A stretch of 64,000 nucleotides of DNA from JAVBOW01 sp031550125 (GTDB lineage Bacteria; Bacteroidota; Bacteroidia; Bacteroidales; Rikenellaceae): positions 62,001-126,000 of the forward strand of contig JAVBOW010000002.1 in NCBI GenBank assembly GCA_031550125.1, given 5' to 3'. A program made the position numbers and the translations under genes. Positions 42,070-51,328 of the stretch are shown here, piece after piece. The notes under the pieces are model-generated. The model searched no databases, was not told where the DNA came from, and saw only the letters and a list, made by a program, of their open reading frames with translations. How positions within the stretch are numbered: the stretch's first letter is position 1; each line of letters starts with the position of its first letter.

Positions 42070-43575
42070 ATGACAACGACAGTAAACGGCAGGATAATCT
42101 GCCTTTCGGTATTGGCCGCGGCAGGCGCGGTCCTTCCCGCCAACGCGCAGAATAGCAAAAGGCCCAACGTACTCTTCATCACGGCCGACGACCTCAACTA
42201 TTCGAGCGTGGGGTGTTTCGGCTGTAAAGTTCCTGGTTCCACGCCTAATATCGACGCCCTTGCGGGCCAGGGATTGCGTTTCGCCTACGGCTACGTCAAC
42301 GTGGCCGTTTCGCAACCCTCGCGCGGGGTCATGCTCACGGGCATGTATTCGCATGCCAACGGCGTGGAGGGTTTCTACGAGAGTCCTTACGACATTCCCA
42401 CACTGATCTCCGTAATGAGCGGAGCGGGTTACGCCACAGGCGTGGCCGGTAAAGTTCCCCACTGCAGCCCCCGCGGCGAAGAGCAGTGGGACGCCGTCTT
42501 CCAGGCCGGGGAACTCGGGTCGGGCCGCAACCCACGCCTGTACGCCGGAGCCGTGCGTAAAGTTATCAGGGCGGCAAAAGGGAATGGCAAGCCGTTTTTC
42601 TTCATGGCCAACTCGCACGACAGCCACAGGCCTTTCCACGGCTCGGAAGGCAGTAACCGCAACCAGCAGCGGACGGGTTTTCCCGATCCCTCCCGCATCT
42701 ACGCTCCAGCCGAGGTGGAAGTCCCCGGGTTCTTGCCCGACCTGCCCGCGGTACGCACGGAGATGGCCCAATATTTCAGTTCTGTAAGGCGTCTGGACGA
42801 TATGGTGGGCGAAGTACTCAAAGTCCTCGACCAGGAGGGCGTGGCCGACAATACTATAGTCATGTTCCTGTCGGACAACGGCATATCGCAGCCGTTCGCC
42901 AAGACCAACTGCTACCTCAACTCCACGCGCACGCCATGGATAGTTCGCTATCCGGGCGTGGTCAATCCCGGCGGCGTAGATGAAAGGCATCTTGTGTCGT
43001 GCGTGGATTTTATGCCTACCATACTTGAAGCCTGCAATATACCCATCCCCGGAACCGTACAGGGACGTTCTTTCCTGCCCGTTCTCAAAGGCGGCCGCCA
43101 GGAAGGGCGCGAGCTGGTCTACAACCAGTTTTACGAGACTTCGGCGCGCAGGCGTTACCCCATGTTCACCGTACAGAGCAAAGATTTCGGTTATATCTTC
43201 ACTCCCTGGTCCGACGGCAGTTACGCATTCAGGAGCGAGTCCATGTCGGGACTGGCCTTCGCAGCCATGACCGAGGCCGCCAAGACCGACAAAGCCGTGG
43301 CCGACAGGGTGGATTTCCTCCATTACCGCACCTCGGAGGAGTTCTATGACCTTAAGAACGACCCTTTCGCCCTCAAAAACCTGGCAAGCGACCCTAAATA
43401 CAAAAAGCAGGTGGATGAATACCGCAGGAATCTACAGGCCTGGATGGATAAATACGACACCGGCGCGGCCGACGCTTTCCGCAACCGCCGCGACCCGGCC
43501 AAAGTGAAAGCCTACATGGACGCCCAGAAAGCAATGGCGGCAGGCAGGCCGCGCAAAACGTCCGGCGATGAATAA
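42070..43575 (+). CDS. Secreted Ser-type sulfatase
   Basis: A 501-residue sulfatase with signal peptide (cleavage after ANA, about residue 26). Metal-site opening RPNVLFITADDLNYSSVG and nucleophile region VAVSQPSRGVMLTG, where S81 lies in the S-x-P-S-R motif that an anaerobic (anSME) enzyme converts to formylglycine. No anSME gene is in the window. It desulfates carbohydrates, most likely host or algal glycans. ATG at 42070 chosen because the signal peptide follows. Convergent with the rhamnosidase. Confidence 0.92.
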   Translation: MTTTVNGRIICLSVLAAAGAVLPANAQNSKRPNVLFITADDLNYSSVGCFGCKVPGSTPNIDALAGQGLRFAYGYVNVAVSQPSRGVMLTGMYSHANGVEGFYESPYDIPTLISVMSGAGYATGVAGKVPHCSPRGEEQWDAVFQAGELGSGRNPRLYAGAVRKVIRAAKGNGKPFFFMANSHDSHRPFHGSEGSNRNQQRTGFPDPSRIYAPAEVEVPGFLPDLPAVRTEMAQYFSSVRRLDDMVGEVLKVLDQEGVADNTIVMFLSDNGISQPFAKTNCYLNSTRTPWIVRYPGVVNPGGVDERHLVSCVDFMPTILEACNIPIPGTVQGRSFLPVLKGGRQEGRELVYNQFYETSARRRYPMFTVQSKDFGYIFTPWSDGSYAFRSESMSGLAFAAMTEAAKTDKAVADRVDFLHYRTSEEFYDLKNDPFALKNLASDPKYKKQVDEYRRNLQAWMDKYDTGAADAFRNRRDPAKVKAYMDAQKAMAAGRPRKTSGDE

Positions 43576-43604
43576 CGGCAACGCCATCCATATCGACCCA
43601 TTCC

Positions 43605-43643
43605 CGAATCAAGCGCCCGGCCAATGGCCGGGCGCTTGATTCG
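43605..43643. terminator. Long hairpin between sulfatase and rhamnosidase
   Basis: An 18 bp perfect stem (CGAATCAAGCGCCCGGCC with its complement, 3 nt loop) 30 bp after the sulfatase stop and 80 bp after the rhamnosidase stop. No T tract on either side; probably a shared barrier. Confidence 0.75.
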
Positions 43644-43653
43644 GTGATGCAAC

Positions 43654-43690
43654 CCTGAGAAACCGTTTAAAATGTCCCGCGAAAAGCAAC
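43654..43690 (+). repeat. Short spacer repeat family B, partial copy 4
   Basis: CCTGAGAAACCGTTTAAAAT matches the left half of the copy at 41953; the right half is not recognisable. Confidence 0.45.
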
Positions 43691-43723
43691 TGCCGACGCC
43701 TGTTGGAGAATCTAAACAAATCC

Positions 43724-46264
43724 TCAGAATGTAAATACGTGCTTACCGGGGCCAAGCCTGCGCTCTTTGCCTGCGGCGAAGAGCGTGGCGGCGCATCTTT
43801 CGGGTATGACGGCCCTGTAGATTATCTTGCCGTCTTTACGCTCCCACTCCGAGACCAACTTGCCGTAGGGCGTACGGTGCCAGGCGGAGAAGTTATCAAG
43901 TCCTTCGACGAAATTGGGCCGCAGGACGGTGTGGCGGAAACCCGGGGCGTTCTCGTCGAGATAAATGCCCCCCAGGCCCTTGTAGAACCACGCGCATATC
44001 TCGCCGAACATTATATGGTTCAACGACACTTCGTTGACGGCGTCCAGACCGGTATACCAATTTTCATATAGCGTAGTGGCCCCCTGCTTCATCCAGTAGC
44101 CCCACGAAGGGTATTCGTCATACGAGGCCACGCGGTAGGCCGTCTGGGCGTAACCGTTCTCCGAAAGGGCGCACAGCAGCGCCTTAGACCCGAGCAGGCC
44201 CGCGTCGATATGGCCGCCGTCGTCCGCCACCCTCCTGTTGAGGTTGGCGGCCACCGCGGCGCGCATATCGTCCGGGACCACGCCCCAGTAGAGCGGAGCG
44301 GCCAGCTCGGTCTGCGTTCCGGAGCAATATATCCCTTTACCCCTATCGAGGAAACGCCCGTTTATGCTGTCGCGGATCATCGCAGCCAGCGCGCCGTAGC
44401 GCTCCGCATCCTCGTCCCTGCCCAGCAGACGGGCGGCCTTGGAAAGTATCTGCGCATCGGCGTAGTAATATATCGAGCAGGTGAGAGTCTTGTCGCTCTG
44501 CGCTTTATGCGGAACCCAATCGCCCAGTCCCCAGTCGGTTATGCCGTCGGGATAGTGGAGGGCTATGCGGTCTACATAAAGTTTTATGTTGTCGTACATA
44601 CGCTCCAGCAGGCGGGAATCGCCATAAAACATATACACCTGCCAGGGTATTATGGCCACGGCGCTCGTCCAGTCCGTGCCGTTGGCCCACTCCCAGCCCC
44701 ACCCCGCCGTGGGAATTATGGCGGGCAGCATGCCGTCGGGACGCTGGGCGTCCTTGAAATCTTCCATCCACTTTTCATAGACGGTTATGGCGTCGAAATT
44801 ATAGAGTCCCGTCTCTATGGCTATATGGCCGTCGCCCGTCCATCCGTTCTTCTCCCTTTGCGGACAGTCGGTGGGATAGCCGAAGAGGTTTGAGAGATAG
44901 GAACTGCGTCCAGCCGCGTGAATACGGTTGATTATATCGTTGGAGCAGGTTATGCCGCCCGCCTCTTCGGGATCGGAATGTATCTCCACCGCCTCGATAG
45001 ACACGGCGTCAAGCCCGAGCGGAGACGAGCATAGTACCTCGGCATACTGGAATCCCTTGTAATTGAAGCGTGGCATGAATACGTCCTCGCCTCCGCTTAG
45101 GGTTATCACGTCGGTCTGGAAAGGATCGCCGTCGTCCGTGGGGCGGTGGAACAGGTTTATGTTGGTCATGCACAGCGAGCCGTCAGGAAAGAGCCTTTCG
45201 GCGTGTTTCACCCGCACCGTACTCCCTTTCTCTCCTTTTATTTTCAGGCGCGTCGCCCCGGCTATGTTGCGCGGGAAACGGAAACGCATGCAGTTGCGGC
45301 CCGCCGTCCACGACGAATCGGGCCGCATGACGGCCACCGCCCGCACCGGGACCATCTGTTGCGAGACCATCCTGGCCGAAGGCGCTGTACGGACCACGGC
45401 CGGCGACCACGCCGAATCGTCGTAGCCTGCGGTGTCCCAGCCCGGCAGCTCTTTATTGGCGTCGTACTGCTCGGAGGTGTATATGCAGTTGAACGTGACA
45501 GGGCTGTCGGCGCAACGCCAGCTGCCGTCGGTGGCCACGGTCTGCCGCGATCCGTCGGCGTATGTTATGGCTATCCACGCCGTCACGGCGGGACGCGCCC
45601 GCCACGGAGCGTTCTCGAAAGACCACACAGCGTGCGACTGGTGGTTATACCAGCCGTTGCCCAACAACAGCCCCGCGGCGTTTGTCCCCGGCCTAAGGAG
45701 CGGCGTGAGGTCCAAGGTAAGATAGAGGTTGCGTTTGTCGTAGGCGGTGAACACAGGGTCGAACATATGATCGCCCGCTTTCACGCCGTTGACCGAAAGT
45801 TCGAACAGGCCTGCGGCGCAGACATAGGCGCGCGCCCTTACCACTCCCTCCCTGACGTCGAATTCCCTGCGCAGGTATGGGGCGGGACGATAGTCGGCGT
45901 CGTTGCCGTCGCTAATCCACTCGCCGGGCCACGGACGGCTCATCGTGCCGGTCTCGAACCACGACACGCTGTCGCCCGCCTTCCAGTAGTATCGGGTTAG
46001 CGCCTCCAGGGGCTTGCCCCCATATACCACCGGCATGACGCCGCCGGTGCGGGCCGACCACATGTCGCCACGGCCCCGCGCCACGGCCGCCGAATCGGAT
46101 CCGACGGTTATGTTACCGGCCCCGCCCTCCCAGGTAAACCGCGGGGCGGGTTCGTCAATGCCTGCCGGAGTACGCAGATATTCGCATTTGAGATTGGACG
46201 CATGCCTGGGCGAGCAGCCTGACGAGATGACTGCGGCGAGGAAGACGATATTCCTGAATTTCAT
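43724..46264 (-). CDS. Alpha-L-rhamnosidase (GH78)
   Basis: An 846-residue secreted enzyme. Signal peptide with a Cys at SSGC suggests a lipoprotein, though the lipobox is imperfect. The N-terminal part has beta-sandwich segments (CEYLRTPAGIDEPAPRFTWE and RAYVCAAGLFELSVNG). The (alpha/alpha)6 catalytic domain carries YPTDCPQREKNGWTGDGHIAIETGLYNFDA, where GH78 acid residues lie, and WANGTDWTSAV. It removes terminal L-rhamnose from glycans. Start set at 46264; one codon further up (46273) is also possible. No SusC/SusD genes nearby. Confidence 0.93.
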   Translation of the reverse strand: MKFRNIVFLAAVISSGCSPRHASNLKCEYLRTPAGIDEPAPRFTWEGGAGNITVGSDSAAVARGRGDMWSARTGGVMPVVYGGKPLEALTRYYWKAGDSVSWFETGTMSRPWPGEWISDGNDADYRPAPYLRREFDVREGVVRARAYVCAAGLFELSVNGVKAGDHMFDPVFTAYDKRNLYLTLDLTPLLRPGTNAAGLLLGNGWYNHQSHAVWSFENAPWRARPAVTAWIAITYADGSRQTVATDGSWRCADSPVTFNCIYTSEQYDANKELPGWDTAGYDDSAWSPAVVRTAPSARMVSQQMVPVRAVAVMRPDSSWTAGRNCMRFRFPRNIAGATRLKIKGEKGSTVRVKHAERLFPDGSLCMTNINLFHRPTDDGDPFQTDVITLSGGEDVFMPRFNYKGFQYAEVLCSSPLGLDAVSIEAVEIHSDPEEAGGITCSNDIINRIHAAGRSSYLSNLFGYPTDCPQREKNGWTGDGHIAIETGLYNFDAITVYEKWMEDFKDAQRPDGMLPAIIPTAGWGWEWANGTDWTSAVAIIPWQVYMFYGDSRLLERMYDNIKLYVDRIALHYPDGITDWGLGDWVPHKAQSDKTLTCSIYYYADAQILSKAARLLGRDEDAERYGALAAMIRDSINGRFLDRGKGIYCSGTQTELAAPLYWGVVPDDMRAAVAANLNRRVADDGGHIDAGLLGSKALLCALSENGYAQTAYRVASYDEYPSWGYWMKQGATTLYENWYTGLDAVNEVSLNHIMFGEICAWFYKGLGGIYLDENAPGFRHTVLRPNFVEGLDNFSAWHRTPYGKLVSEWERKDGKIIYRAVIPERCAATLFAAGKERRLGPGKHVFTF

Positions 46265-46324
46265 GATATGCATATTTGTAGTTACGGGGGCCGGAAACCT
46301 GCAGGCCGGCTATGTGGCAGAACA

Positions 46325-46332
46325 CAAATATA
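46325..46332 (-). promoter_or_regulatory. -7 box for the rhamnosidase gene
   Basis: TATATTTG on the minus strand, about 60 bp upstream of the start codon; a TTTTCG near 46358-46353 is the best -33 candidate. Confidence 0.5.
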
Positions 46333-46489
46333 CAAATTTTAACGTGAGCCGGGCGAAAAGACCCCTTTATTGTCAATATACGTTTAGAGTTTGTGTAAAT
46401 TTCTTAGATCTCCACGCTCCGTTATTTCAATCATCGCTCTTCCCTTGACTCGCCGACATAAATATAGCGCCAGTCTCAATTATATGGGC

Positions 46490-46554
46490 TGTACACAACG
46501 TCGTTATCGCAAGGCGCCGCGTATCTTAACGCCAACCTGTTTTCAGTCCGATCC
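46490..46554 (-). repeat. Dispersed spacer repeat family A, copy 5 (inverted, shortened)
   Basis: On the minus strand ACTGAAAACAGGTTGGCGTTAA followed by CCTTGCGATAACGACGTTGTG aligns with the family, with about 15 bp missing in the middle. It fills part of the 358 bp spacer between the rhamnosidase promoter and the lipoprotein terminator at 46573. Confidence 0.7.
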
Positions 46555-46572
46555 TATATTTACACATAACAA

Positions 46573-46602
46573 GCGGAGTCCGGACGTTTGTCCGGACTCC
46601 GC
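46573..46602 (-). terminator. Terminator of the TPR lipoprotein gene
   Basis: A 13 bp perfect stem (GCGGAGTCCGGAC / GTCCGGACTCCGC, 4 nt loop), 20 bp after the stop codon, followed on the minus strand by TTGTTATG. Confidence 0.9.
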
Positions 46603-46621
46603 CTATTGAAAATAATATTGC

Positions 46622-48310
46622 TTACAGCGCCTTGAACTCGGGAGCGCCGAAGAGTTTGGCGAATTCGATGTCGGCAGCCGCCTTGGCTTTCATCGCCGGA
46701 TCTTTGGCGATGGAGCTTTTGAGGTTGGCTATGGCGTTCTTGGAGTCGCCTTCGCGCATGGCTATAACGGCCCTCAGGTAGTCGGCGTCGGCGCTGGTCT
46801 GGCCGGTGAGCGCGGTCTTAGCGGCAGGCAGGTTGCCGTTGAGGACTTGGGCGAGAGCCAGGTCGTAGCCTTTGAGGCTCTGCGTGGCTGCGCCGTAGTT
46901 GCCTTCGGAAAGGGCTATGAGGCCTTTGTTAGCCTGGGCCTGGGGGGTGTTGAGTGACGAAAGGTAGCGTTTTGCCGCTGCCACGTCGCCCTGGGCTATA
47001 GCCAACGCGCCCAGGTTGTTGCTGATCTCGGGAGCGGAGCTGAGCGAAGCGGCTTTCGATAAGGCTTTCTGCGCCTCTGCCGTCTTTTGCTGCTGAAGCA
47101 ACACCACGCCAAGGTTGTTGTATGCTCGGGCGTCGTTGTATTTGTCTGCCGCATAGGAGTAAAGCGATGCCTTCTGGTTGTTGTCCTGCGTAAGCGTGGC
47201 GGCGTAGAGCAGTTGCTCGAGGTTCAGCGACGAGACGTTGTTTTTGGCTGCGTCGGCTATCTGCGCGTCGGTCAAACCCTTGACGTCGGCGGAAGCGACC
47301 AGTTTGGTGCGGCGGAGTTGGGGAAGGATCTCCTTGGCCAGCACGTCGAACACGGCCGACATATTTTTGATCTCCTGATCCCTCTTTACAGGATTGTCAT
47401 ACATCTGAAGCACTTGCAGGATGAGGCCCTTGTCGGCTATGTCGGATTGCTCCACCAGAGCCTTGAAACCGTCCCAGTCCTCACCGTAGGCGGCCACGTC
47501 GTATTTGACGTCAACACCCTTGAGTTGTTTGCTGACGGCTTTCTTGGCCGATTCGCTGCGTTCTTTGGCCAGTTTATCGTTCAGGTTAACCGGACCGTCG
47601 GGCGAGGCGTAGCCTTTGGAGTAGACGTTGCCCAGGGTGACGTCCTTGGCGTTGGAGTTGGCTTTTACGAACTCCTCGAACATTTTGATCTGGTCGGTGG
47701 TAAGCTGGCCGGAGCGTACGTTGGAGCGCTGTATCTCGAACATTATCTGCGCTTCCTGGGTGTTGGTGGTGACGCGCTTGAAGTTGTCGGGCATGATGGA
47801 CAGATAGTCGGCGTCGCTGCCGTTGGCCTGCAGGGTGCTTATGCCGCGGGCTATGACGGGAGCTATACCCATGTCGGTGTACTCGCGGACTTTCTTACAT
47901 CCTTCCGGACATTTAACTTCCACGTTGAGTACCAGCGTGGAGATATTGGCGCGGGGATCGTAGGGGAAACTCACGGCCTGGGTGTACGAACCGCCCGTCT
48001 TCCAGGGAATGACCGTGTAGTTGTCATGCACTTTCTCGCCCTGCAGATACTTGGACGTACCCTGTATTTCGCCGCCCTGGAACACCAATACGGGGGTGAC
48101 CTTAATTACGGCCTCCTTGTCGAAAAATTTAGCCGGGAAATTGACGGTGATGGTAGCGTCCACCGACGAACCTCTGAGGCTCAGTACCTGGGGAACGCAA
48201 CTGGCTTCGATGGCGGCAGATTTTTTCACCATCTTCTTATAGCATCCGCAACCCGAAAGGAAAGCGACCGCAGAGGCAAGCACGATAGTTAAGCAGATAA
48301 TCCTTTTCAT
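46622..48310 (-). CDS. Lipoprotein with OmpA-like and TPR regions
   Basis: A 562-residue protein with a lipoprotein signal (MKRIICLTIVLASAVAFLSGC, Cys at 21). Residues about 50-190 form a beta-rich domain; about 215-290 resemble an OmpA-C peptidoglycan-binding domain (SKGYASPDGPVNLNDKLAKERSESAKK); about 390-545 are TPR-like helical repeats (AYNNLGVVLLQQQKTAEAQKAL and related). Likely an outer-membrane lipoprotein in contact with the cell wall. Function unknown. The start follows a TATTTTTG box at 48352-48359. Confidence 0.85.
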   Translation of the reverse strand: MKRIICLTIVLASAVAFLSGCGCYKKMVKKSAAIEASCVPQVLSLRGSSVDATITVNFPAKFFDKEAVIKVTPVLVFQGGEIQGTSKYLQGEKVHDNYTVIPWKTGGSYTQAVSFPYDPRANISTLVLNVEVKCPEGCKKVREYTDMGIAPVIARGISTLQANGSDADYLSIMPDNFKRVTTNTQEAQIMFEIQRSNVRSGQLTTDQIKMFEEFVKANSNAKDVTLGNVYSKGYASPDGPVNLNDKLAKERSESAKKAVSKQLKGVDVKYDVAAYGEDWDGFKALVEQSDIADKGLILQVLQMYDNPVKRDQEIKNMSAVFDVLAKEILPQLRRTKLVASADVKGLTDAQIADAAKNNVSSLNLEQLLYAATLTQDNNQKASLYSYAADKYNDARAYNNLGVVLLQQQKTAEAQKALSKAASLSSAPEISNNLGALAIAQGDVAAAKRYLSSLNTPQAQANKGLIALSEGNYGAATQSLKGYDLALAQVLNGNLPAAKTALTGQTSADADYLRAVIAMREGDSKNAIANLKSSIAKDPAMKAKAAADIEFAKLFGAPEFKAL

Positions 48311-48351
48311 AAATTTATAATTAGTTGTTTTTGGGAGTTCGAAATAGTTGC

Positions 48352-48359
48352 CAAAAATA
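48352..48359 (-). promoter_or_regulatory. -7 box for the TPR lipoprotein gene
   Basis: TATTTTTG on the minus strand, 41 bp before the start codon. The -33 region falls within the pnp terminator and is not consensus. Confidence 0.5.
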
Positions 48360-48374
48360 ATGAATTTATTTGAA

Positions 48375-48406
48375 AAACCGCCGCAAAACATGTTTTACGG
48401 CGGTTT
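48375..48406 (-). terminator. pnp terminator
   Basis: AAACCGCCG and CGGCGGTTT close a hairpin whose loop can also pair (AAAACATGTTTT). On the minus strand it runs into TTTTTC. Starts 18 bp after the pnp stop. Confidence 0.9.
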
Positions 48407-48424
48407 AGGACAAAATTTATGCCA

Positions 48425-50548
48425 TTAGTCCTTTTTTTCCAAAAGCACCTTGCGCGACAGCTTCAATTTACCCGTCTTCGGATCGCTGCCTATGAGCTTC
48501 ACTTCTATGAGGTCGCCCTCTTTGAGTCCCGTCTGATCCATGGTCTCGAAGCGTTTATGGTCTATCTCGGAGATGTGCAACAGGGCGTCCTTACCGGGGA
48601 GTATCTCCACAAAAGCGCCGAAAGCCACTATCGAGCGTATCTTGCCTTTGTAAACCTCGCCCACTTCGGGGACGGCCACTATACCCTTGACGCGGGCCAC
48701 CGCGGCGTCCAGAGCGTCTTTGTCGGCGCTGAAGATATCCACGAAGCCTTTGTTGTCGGCCTCGGTGATGGTTATGGTGGTGCCTGTCGTCTTCTGTATC
48801 TCCTGTATCACCTTTCCGCCCGGGCCTATTACGGCGCCGATAAAGTCGGATGGGATGACTATCTGCACTATGCGAGGTACGAAAGGACGGAAATCCTCCC
48901 TCGGTTCGCGGATGGTCTGCTCCATAACGTCGAGGATGTGCATGCGTCCGGCGCGCGCCTGCTCGAGGGCTTTGGCCAGCACTTCGTACGAGAGCCCGTC
49001 TACCTTGATGTCCATCTGCGTGGCGGTTATCCCGTCGCGCGTGCCGGCCACCTTGAAGTCCATGTCGCCCAGGTGGTCTTCGTCTCCCAGGATGTCCGAC
49101 AGGACGGCGTAGCGGTCTTTCTCGGAAATGAGGCCCATGGCTATGCCCGACACGGGTTTCTTCATCTTCAGACCCGAGTCCATCAGCGCCAGCGTGCCGG
49201 CGCAGACGGTGGCCATAGACGAGCTGCCGTTGGATTCGAGGATATCCGAAACCACGCGCACCGCATAGGGATTCTCCTCGCCTACGGGAACCATAGGCTT
49301 GAGCGCCCTCCAGGCCAGGTTGCCGTGGCCTATCTCGCGGCGCGAGAGGCTGCGGGCGGGCTTGGCCTCGCCGGTGGAGAAGGGGGGGAAGTTATAGTGC
49401 AGCACGAACTGCTCGGTACCCTGGAACAGCACGGAGTCTATCTGTTTCTCATCCATTTTGGTACCCAGCGTCACCGTGGTGAGCGACTGGGTTTCGCCGC
49501 GGGTGAAGACGGCCGAACCGTGGGCGGCGGGCAGGTAATCCACCTCGCACCATATGGGGCGTATCTGGGTGGTGGAGCGGCCGTCGAGACGCACTCCTTC
49601 GTCGAGGATCATGTTGCGCATGGCCTTTTTGAGTACCTCGTCGTGGTAGTATTTTTTGATGAGCGGTTTTTTAGCGGCCAGCTCCTCTTCGCTGAAGCGG
49701 GAGATGAACTCCTCTTCGATGGCGGCGAACTGGTCGAAACGCTCGTGCTTGGCGGTGTTGCCCTTGGCCACCTCGTAGGTTTTGGCGTAAGTCTCGGCGA
49801 TCACCTGCTGGCGCAGCTCCTCGTCGTTCACCTCGTGGCAGTAGGAGCGTTTCTCCTCTTTGCCCAGCTCTTTGGCAAGCTCGTTCTGGGCGACGCAATG
49901 CCTTTTGATCTCCTCGTGGGCCACTTTGATGGCCTCGAGCATAACGGCTTCCGACACCTCTTTCATCTCGCCTTCAACCATCATGATGTTGTCGATGGTG
50001 CCGGCCACCATAATGTCGAGATCGGCGGCGGCCATCTCGGAAAGAAGCGGGTTGATAACCATCTTTCCGCCGATGCGCGCCACGCGCACTTCGGATATGG
50101 GACCTCCGAAGGGAATATCCGAAACGGCCAGGGCTGCCGAAGCCGCCAGACCGGCCAGCGCGTCGGGTTGTATATCCTTGTCGGCCGAAATGAGGTTTAC
50201 CGTAACGAAAACGTCGGCGTGGTAATCGGCGGGGAAGAGGGGCCTCAGGGCGCGGTCGATGAGCCTCGAAACGAGGATCTCGTAGTCGCTCGGGCGAGCT
50301 TCCCTCTTAAGGAAGCCTCCGGGGTAGCGTCCGGCGGCGGCGTACTTCTCTTTGTACTCCACCTGGAGGGGCATAAAATCGACATCGGGTTTGGCCTCTT
50401 TGGCCGCAACCACCGTGGCCAGGAGCATAGTGTCGCCCTGTTTAACCACGACCGAGCCGTCGGCCTGCTTGGCCAGCTTCCCGGTTTCGATCTCGATCTG
50501 GCGTCCGTCGGCCATCGAGATCACTTTTTTCACAGCGTTGTACATCAT
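48425..50548 (-). CDS. pnp: Polyribonucleotide nucleotidyltransferase
   Basis: A 707-residue phosphorolytic 3'-5' exoribonuclease. Two RNase PH domains (GRYPGGFLKREARPSDYEI in the first, LFQGTEQFVLHYNFPPFSTGE in the second), a KH domain (IGAVIGPGGKVIQEIQKTTG) and an S1 domain (GEVYKGKIRSIVAFGAFVEI) in the usual order. Downstream of rpsO, the classical arrangement, with a long hairpin between them. Start at the first ATG of ATGATGTACAACGC (50548); the second ATG, 3 bp later, is also possible. Confidence 0.97.
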   Translation of the reverse strand: MMYNAVKKVISMADGRQIEIETGKLAKQADGSVVVKQGDTMLLATVVAAKEAKPDVDFMPLQVEYKEKYAAAGRYPGGFLKREARPSDYEILVSRLIDRALRPLFPADYHADVFVTVNLISADKDIQPDALAGLAASAALAVSDIPFGGPISEVRVARIGGKMVINPLLSEMAAADLDIMVAGTIDNIMMVEGEMKEVSEAVMLEAIKVAHEEIKRHCVAQNELAKELGKEEKRSYCHEVNDEELRQQVIAETYAKTYEVAKGNTAKHERFDQFAAIEEEFISRFSEEELAAKKPLIKKYYHDEVLKKAMRNMILDEGVRLDGRSTTQIRPIWCEVDYLPAAHGSAVFTRGETQSLTTVTLGTKMDEKQIDSVLFQGTEQFVLHYNFPPFSTGEAKPARSLSRREIGHGNLAWRALKPMVPVGEENPYAVRVVSDILESNGSSSMATVCAGTLALMDSGLKMKKPVSGIAMGLISEKDRYAVLSDILGDEDHLGDMDFKVAGTRDGITATQMDIKVDGLSYEVLAKALEQARAGRMHILDVMEQTIREPREDFRPFVPRIVQIVIPSDFIGAVIGPGGKVIQEIQKTTGTTITITEADNKGFVDIFSADKDALDAAVARVKGIVAVPEVGEVYKGKIRSIVAFGAFVEILPGKDALLHISEIDHKRFETMDQTGLKEGDLIEVKLIGSDPKTGKLKLSRKVLLEKKD

Positions 50549-50581
50549 CTTATCTTGTTTTCCTTTAGTGTCTTTAAGTAA

Positions 50582-50612
50582 GGAAAGGCAATTTATGATA
50601 AATTGCCTTTCC
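50582..50612 (-). terminator. Long hairpin between rpsO and pnp
   Basis: A 15 bp perfect stem (GGAAAGGCAATTTAT and its complement, minimal loop). The T tract is short (TTACTT), so it could be a partial terminator or an RNase III cleavage site controlling pnp, as known for the Escherichia coli rpsO-pnp region. Confidence 0.75.
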
Positions 50613-50638
50613 CGCACTCCCCCTGCGAGGGTGAACTT

Positions 50639-50911
50639 TTATTTCCTCAAGTTTAGCGTCTTGACTATCGCGCGATACCTTTCGATGTCTATCGCCTTGA
50701 GATAGTCCAGCAACCTGCGGCGCTTACCCACCAGGCGTAGCAGGGCGCGCTGGGTGCCGAAGTCGTGTTTGTTGGCTTTGAGGTGTTCCGTAAGGTGGCC
50801 TATACGGTACGAGAACAGTGCGATCTGGCTCTCTGCCGAGCCGGTATCGGTGTTACCCTTTCCGTAAGTGCCGAAAAGCTCTTGCTTTTTCTCAGGTGTT
50901 AAATAGCTCAT
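50639..50911 (-). CDS. rpsO: Ribosomal protein uS15
   Basis: A 90-residue protein of the 30S platform that binds 16S rRNA helices 20-22. Motifs TGSAESQIALFSYRIGHLTEHLKANKHD and RLVGKRRRLLDYLK are the family core. Full length. It has a consensus promoter and a leader of about 85 nt that may carry autoregulatory structure. Confidence 0.97.
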   Translation of the reverse strand: MSYLTPEKKQELFGTYGKGNTDTGSAESQIALFSYRIGHLTEHLKANKHDFGTQRALLRLVGKRRRLLDYLKAIDIERYRAIVKTLNLRK

Positions 50912-51004
50912 TTTACCTTTTAATTATGCCCGGGCCTCGTTTGTAACCCCGGCTTCCCACTTTACGATGGATTCGGCCTTACCCGATGCCACCAAAGCGT
51001 GGCG

Positions 51005-51035
51005 CAAAGGTAACTCTTTTTTGATAATCGGCAAA
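51005..51035 (-). promoter_or_regulatory. Consensus promoter of rpsO-pnp
   Basis: On the minus strand TTTG (51035-51032), a 19 bp spacer and TACCTTTG (51012-51005) match the Bacteroidota consensus exactly. The transcript would have a leader of about 85 nt with a CCAC/GTGG hairpin near its 5' end. Confidence 0.88.
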
Positions 51036-51039
51036 TATT

Positions 51040-51301
51040 TTACGACCGCGCACCTAATATAATATGAAAATACCGCCCCACACATCCGCGTGGGGGTGGG
51101 ATTTCGGCATTATTTCGTAGAAGCCCACGGCTTCACGGGCATGGTAAAACACCGCCCGCCGCACTGCGAGGCGCGCCACGTCCAGTCGCCGGCCCTGGTC
51201 GCGAAATAGCCGGTAAGCCATTCGAATACGGCGATATATAATAATAATGGTTGCCGTTGCAAATAACGCCGGGACGCCTGGACGAAGTCGCGTTATTTGT
51301 T
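51040..51301. other. Gene-free stretch with a possible gene remnant
   Basis: No gene is supported here. Reading leftward, about 40 codons (GYFATRAGDWTWRASQCGG and on, to a TAA at 51112-51110) resemble a C-terminal coding end but have no start or recognised family. A CCCCAC/GTGGGG hairpin lies at 51077-51095. Confidence 0.3.
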
Positions 51302-51309
51302 TATCTTTG
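51302..51309 (+). promoter_or_regulatory. -7 box for nfeD
   Basis: TATCTTTG, 19 bp before the ATG; weak -33 (CTG near 51280). Confidence 0.55.
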
Positions 51310-51328
51310 TGAGATAAGATCGATCATC

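Noticed and set aside
51110..51240. A short gene upstream of rpsO encoding about 40 residues
   Set aside because: No start codon or family match could be found; described only as a possible remnant.
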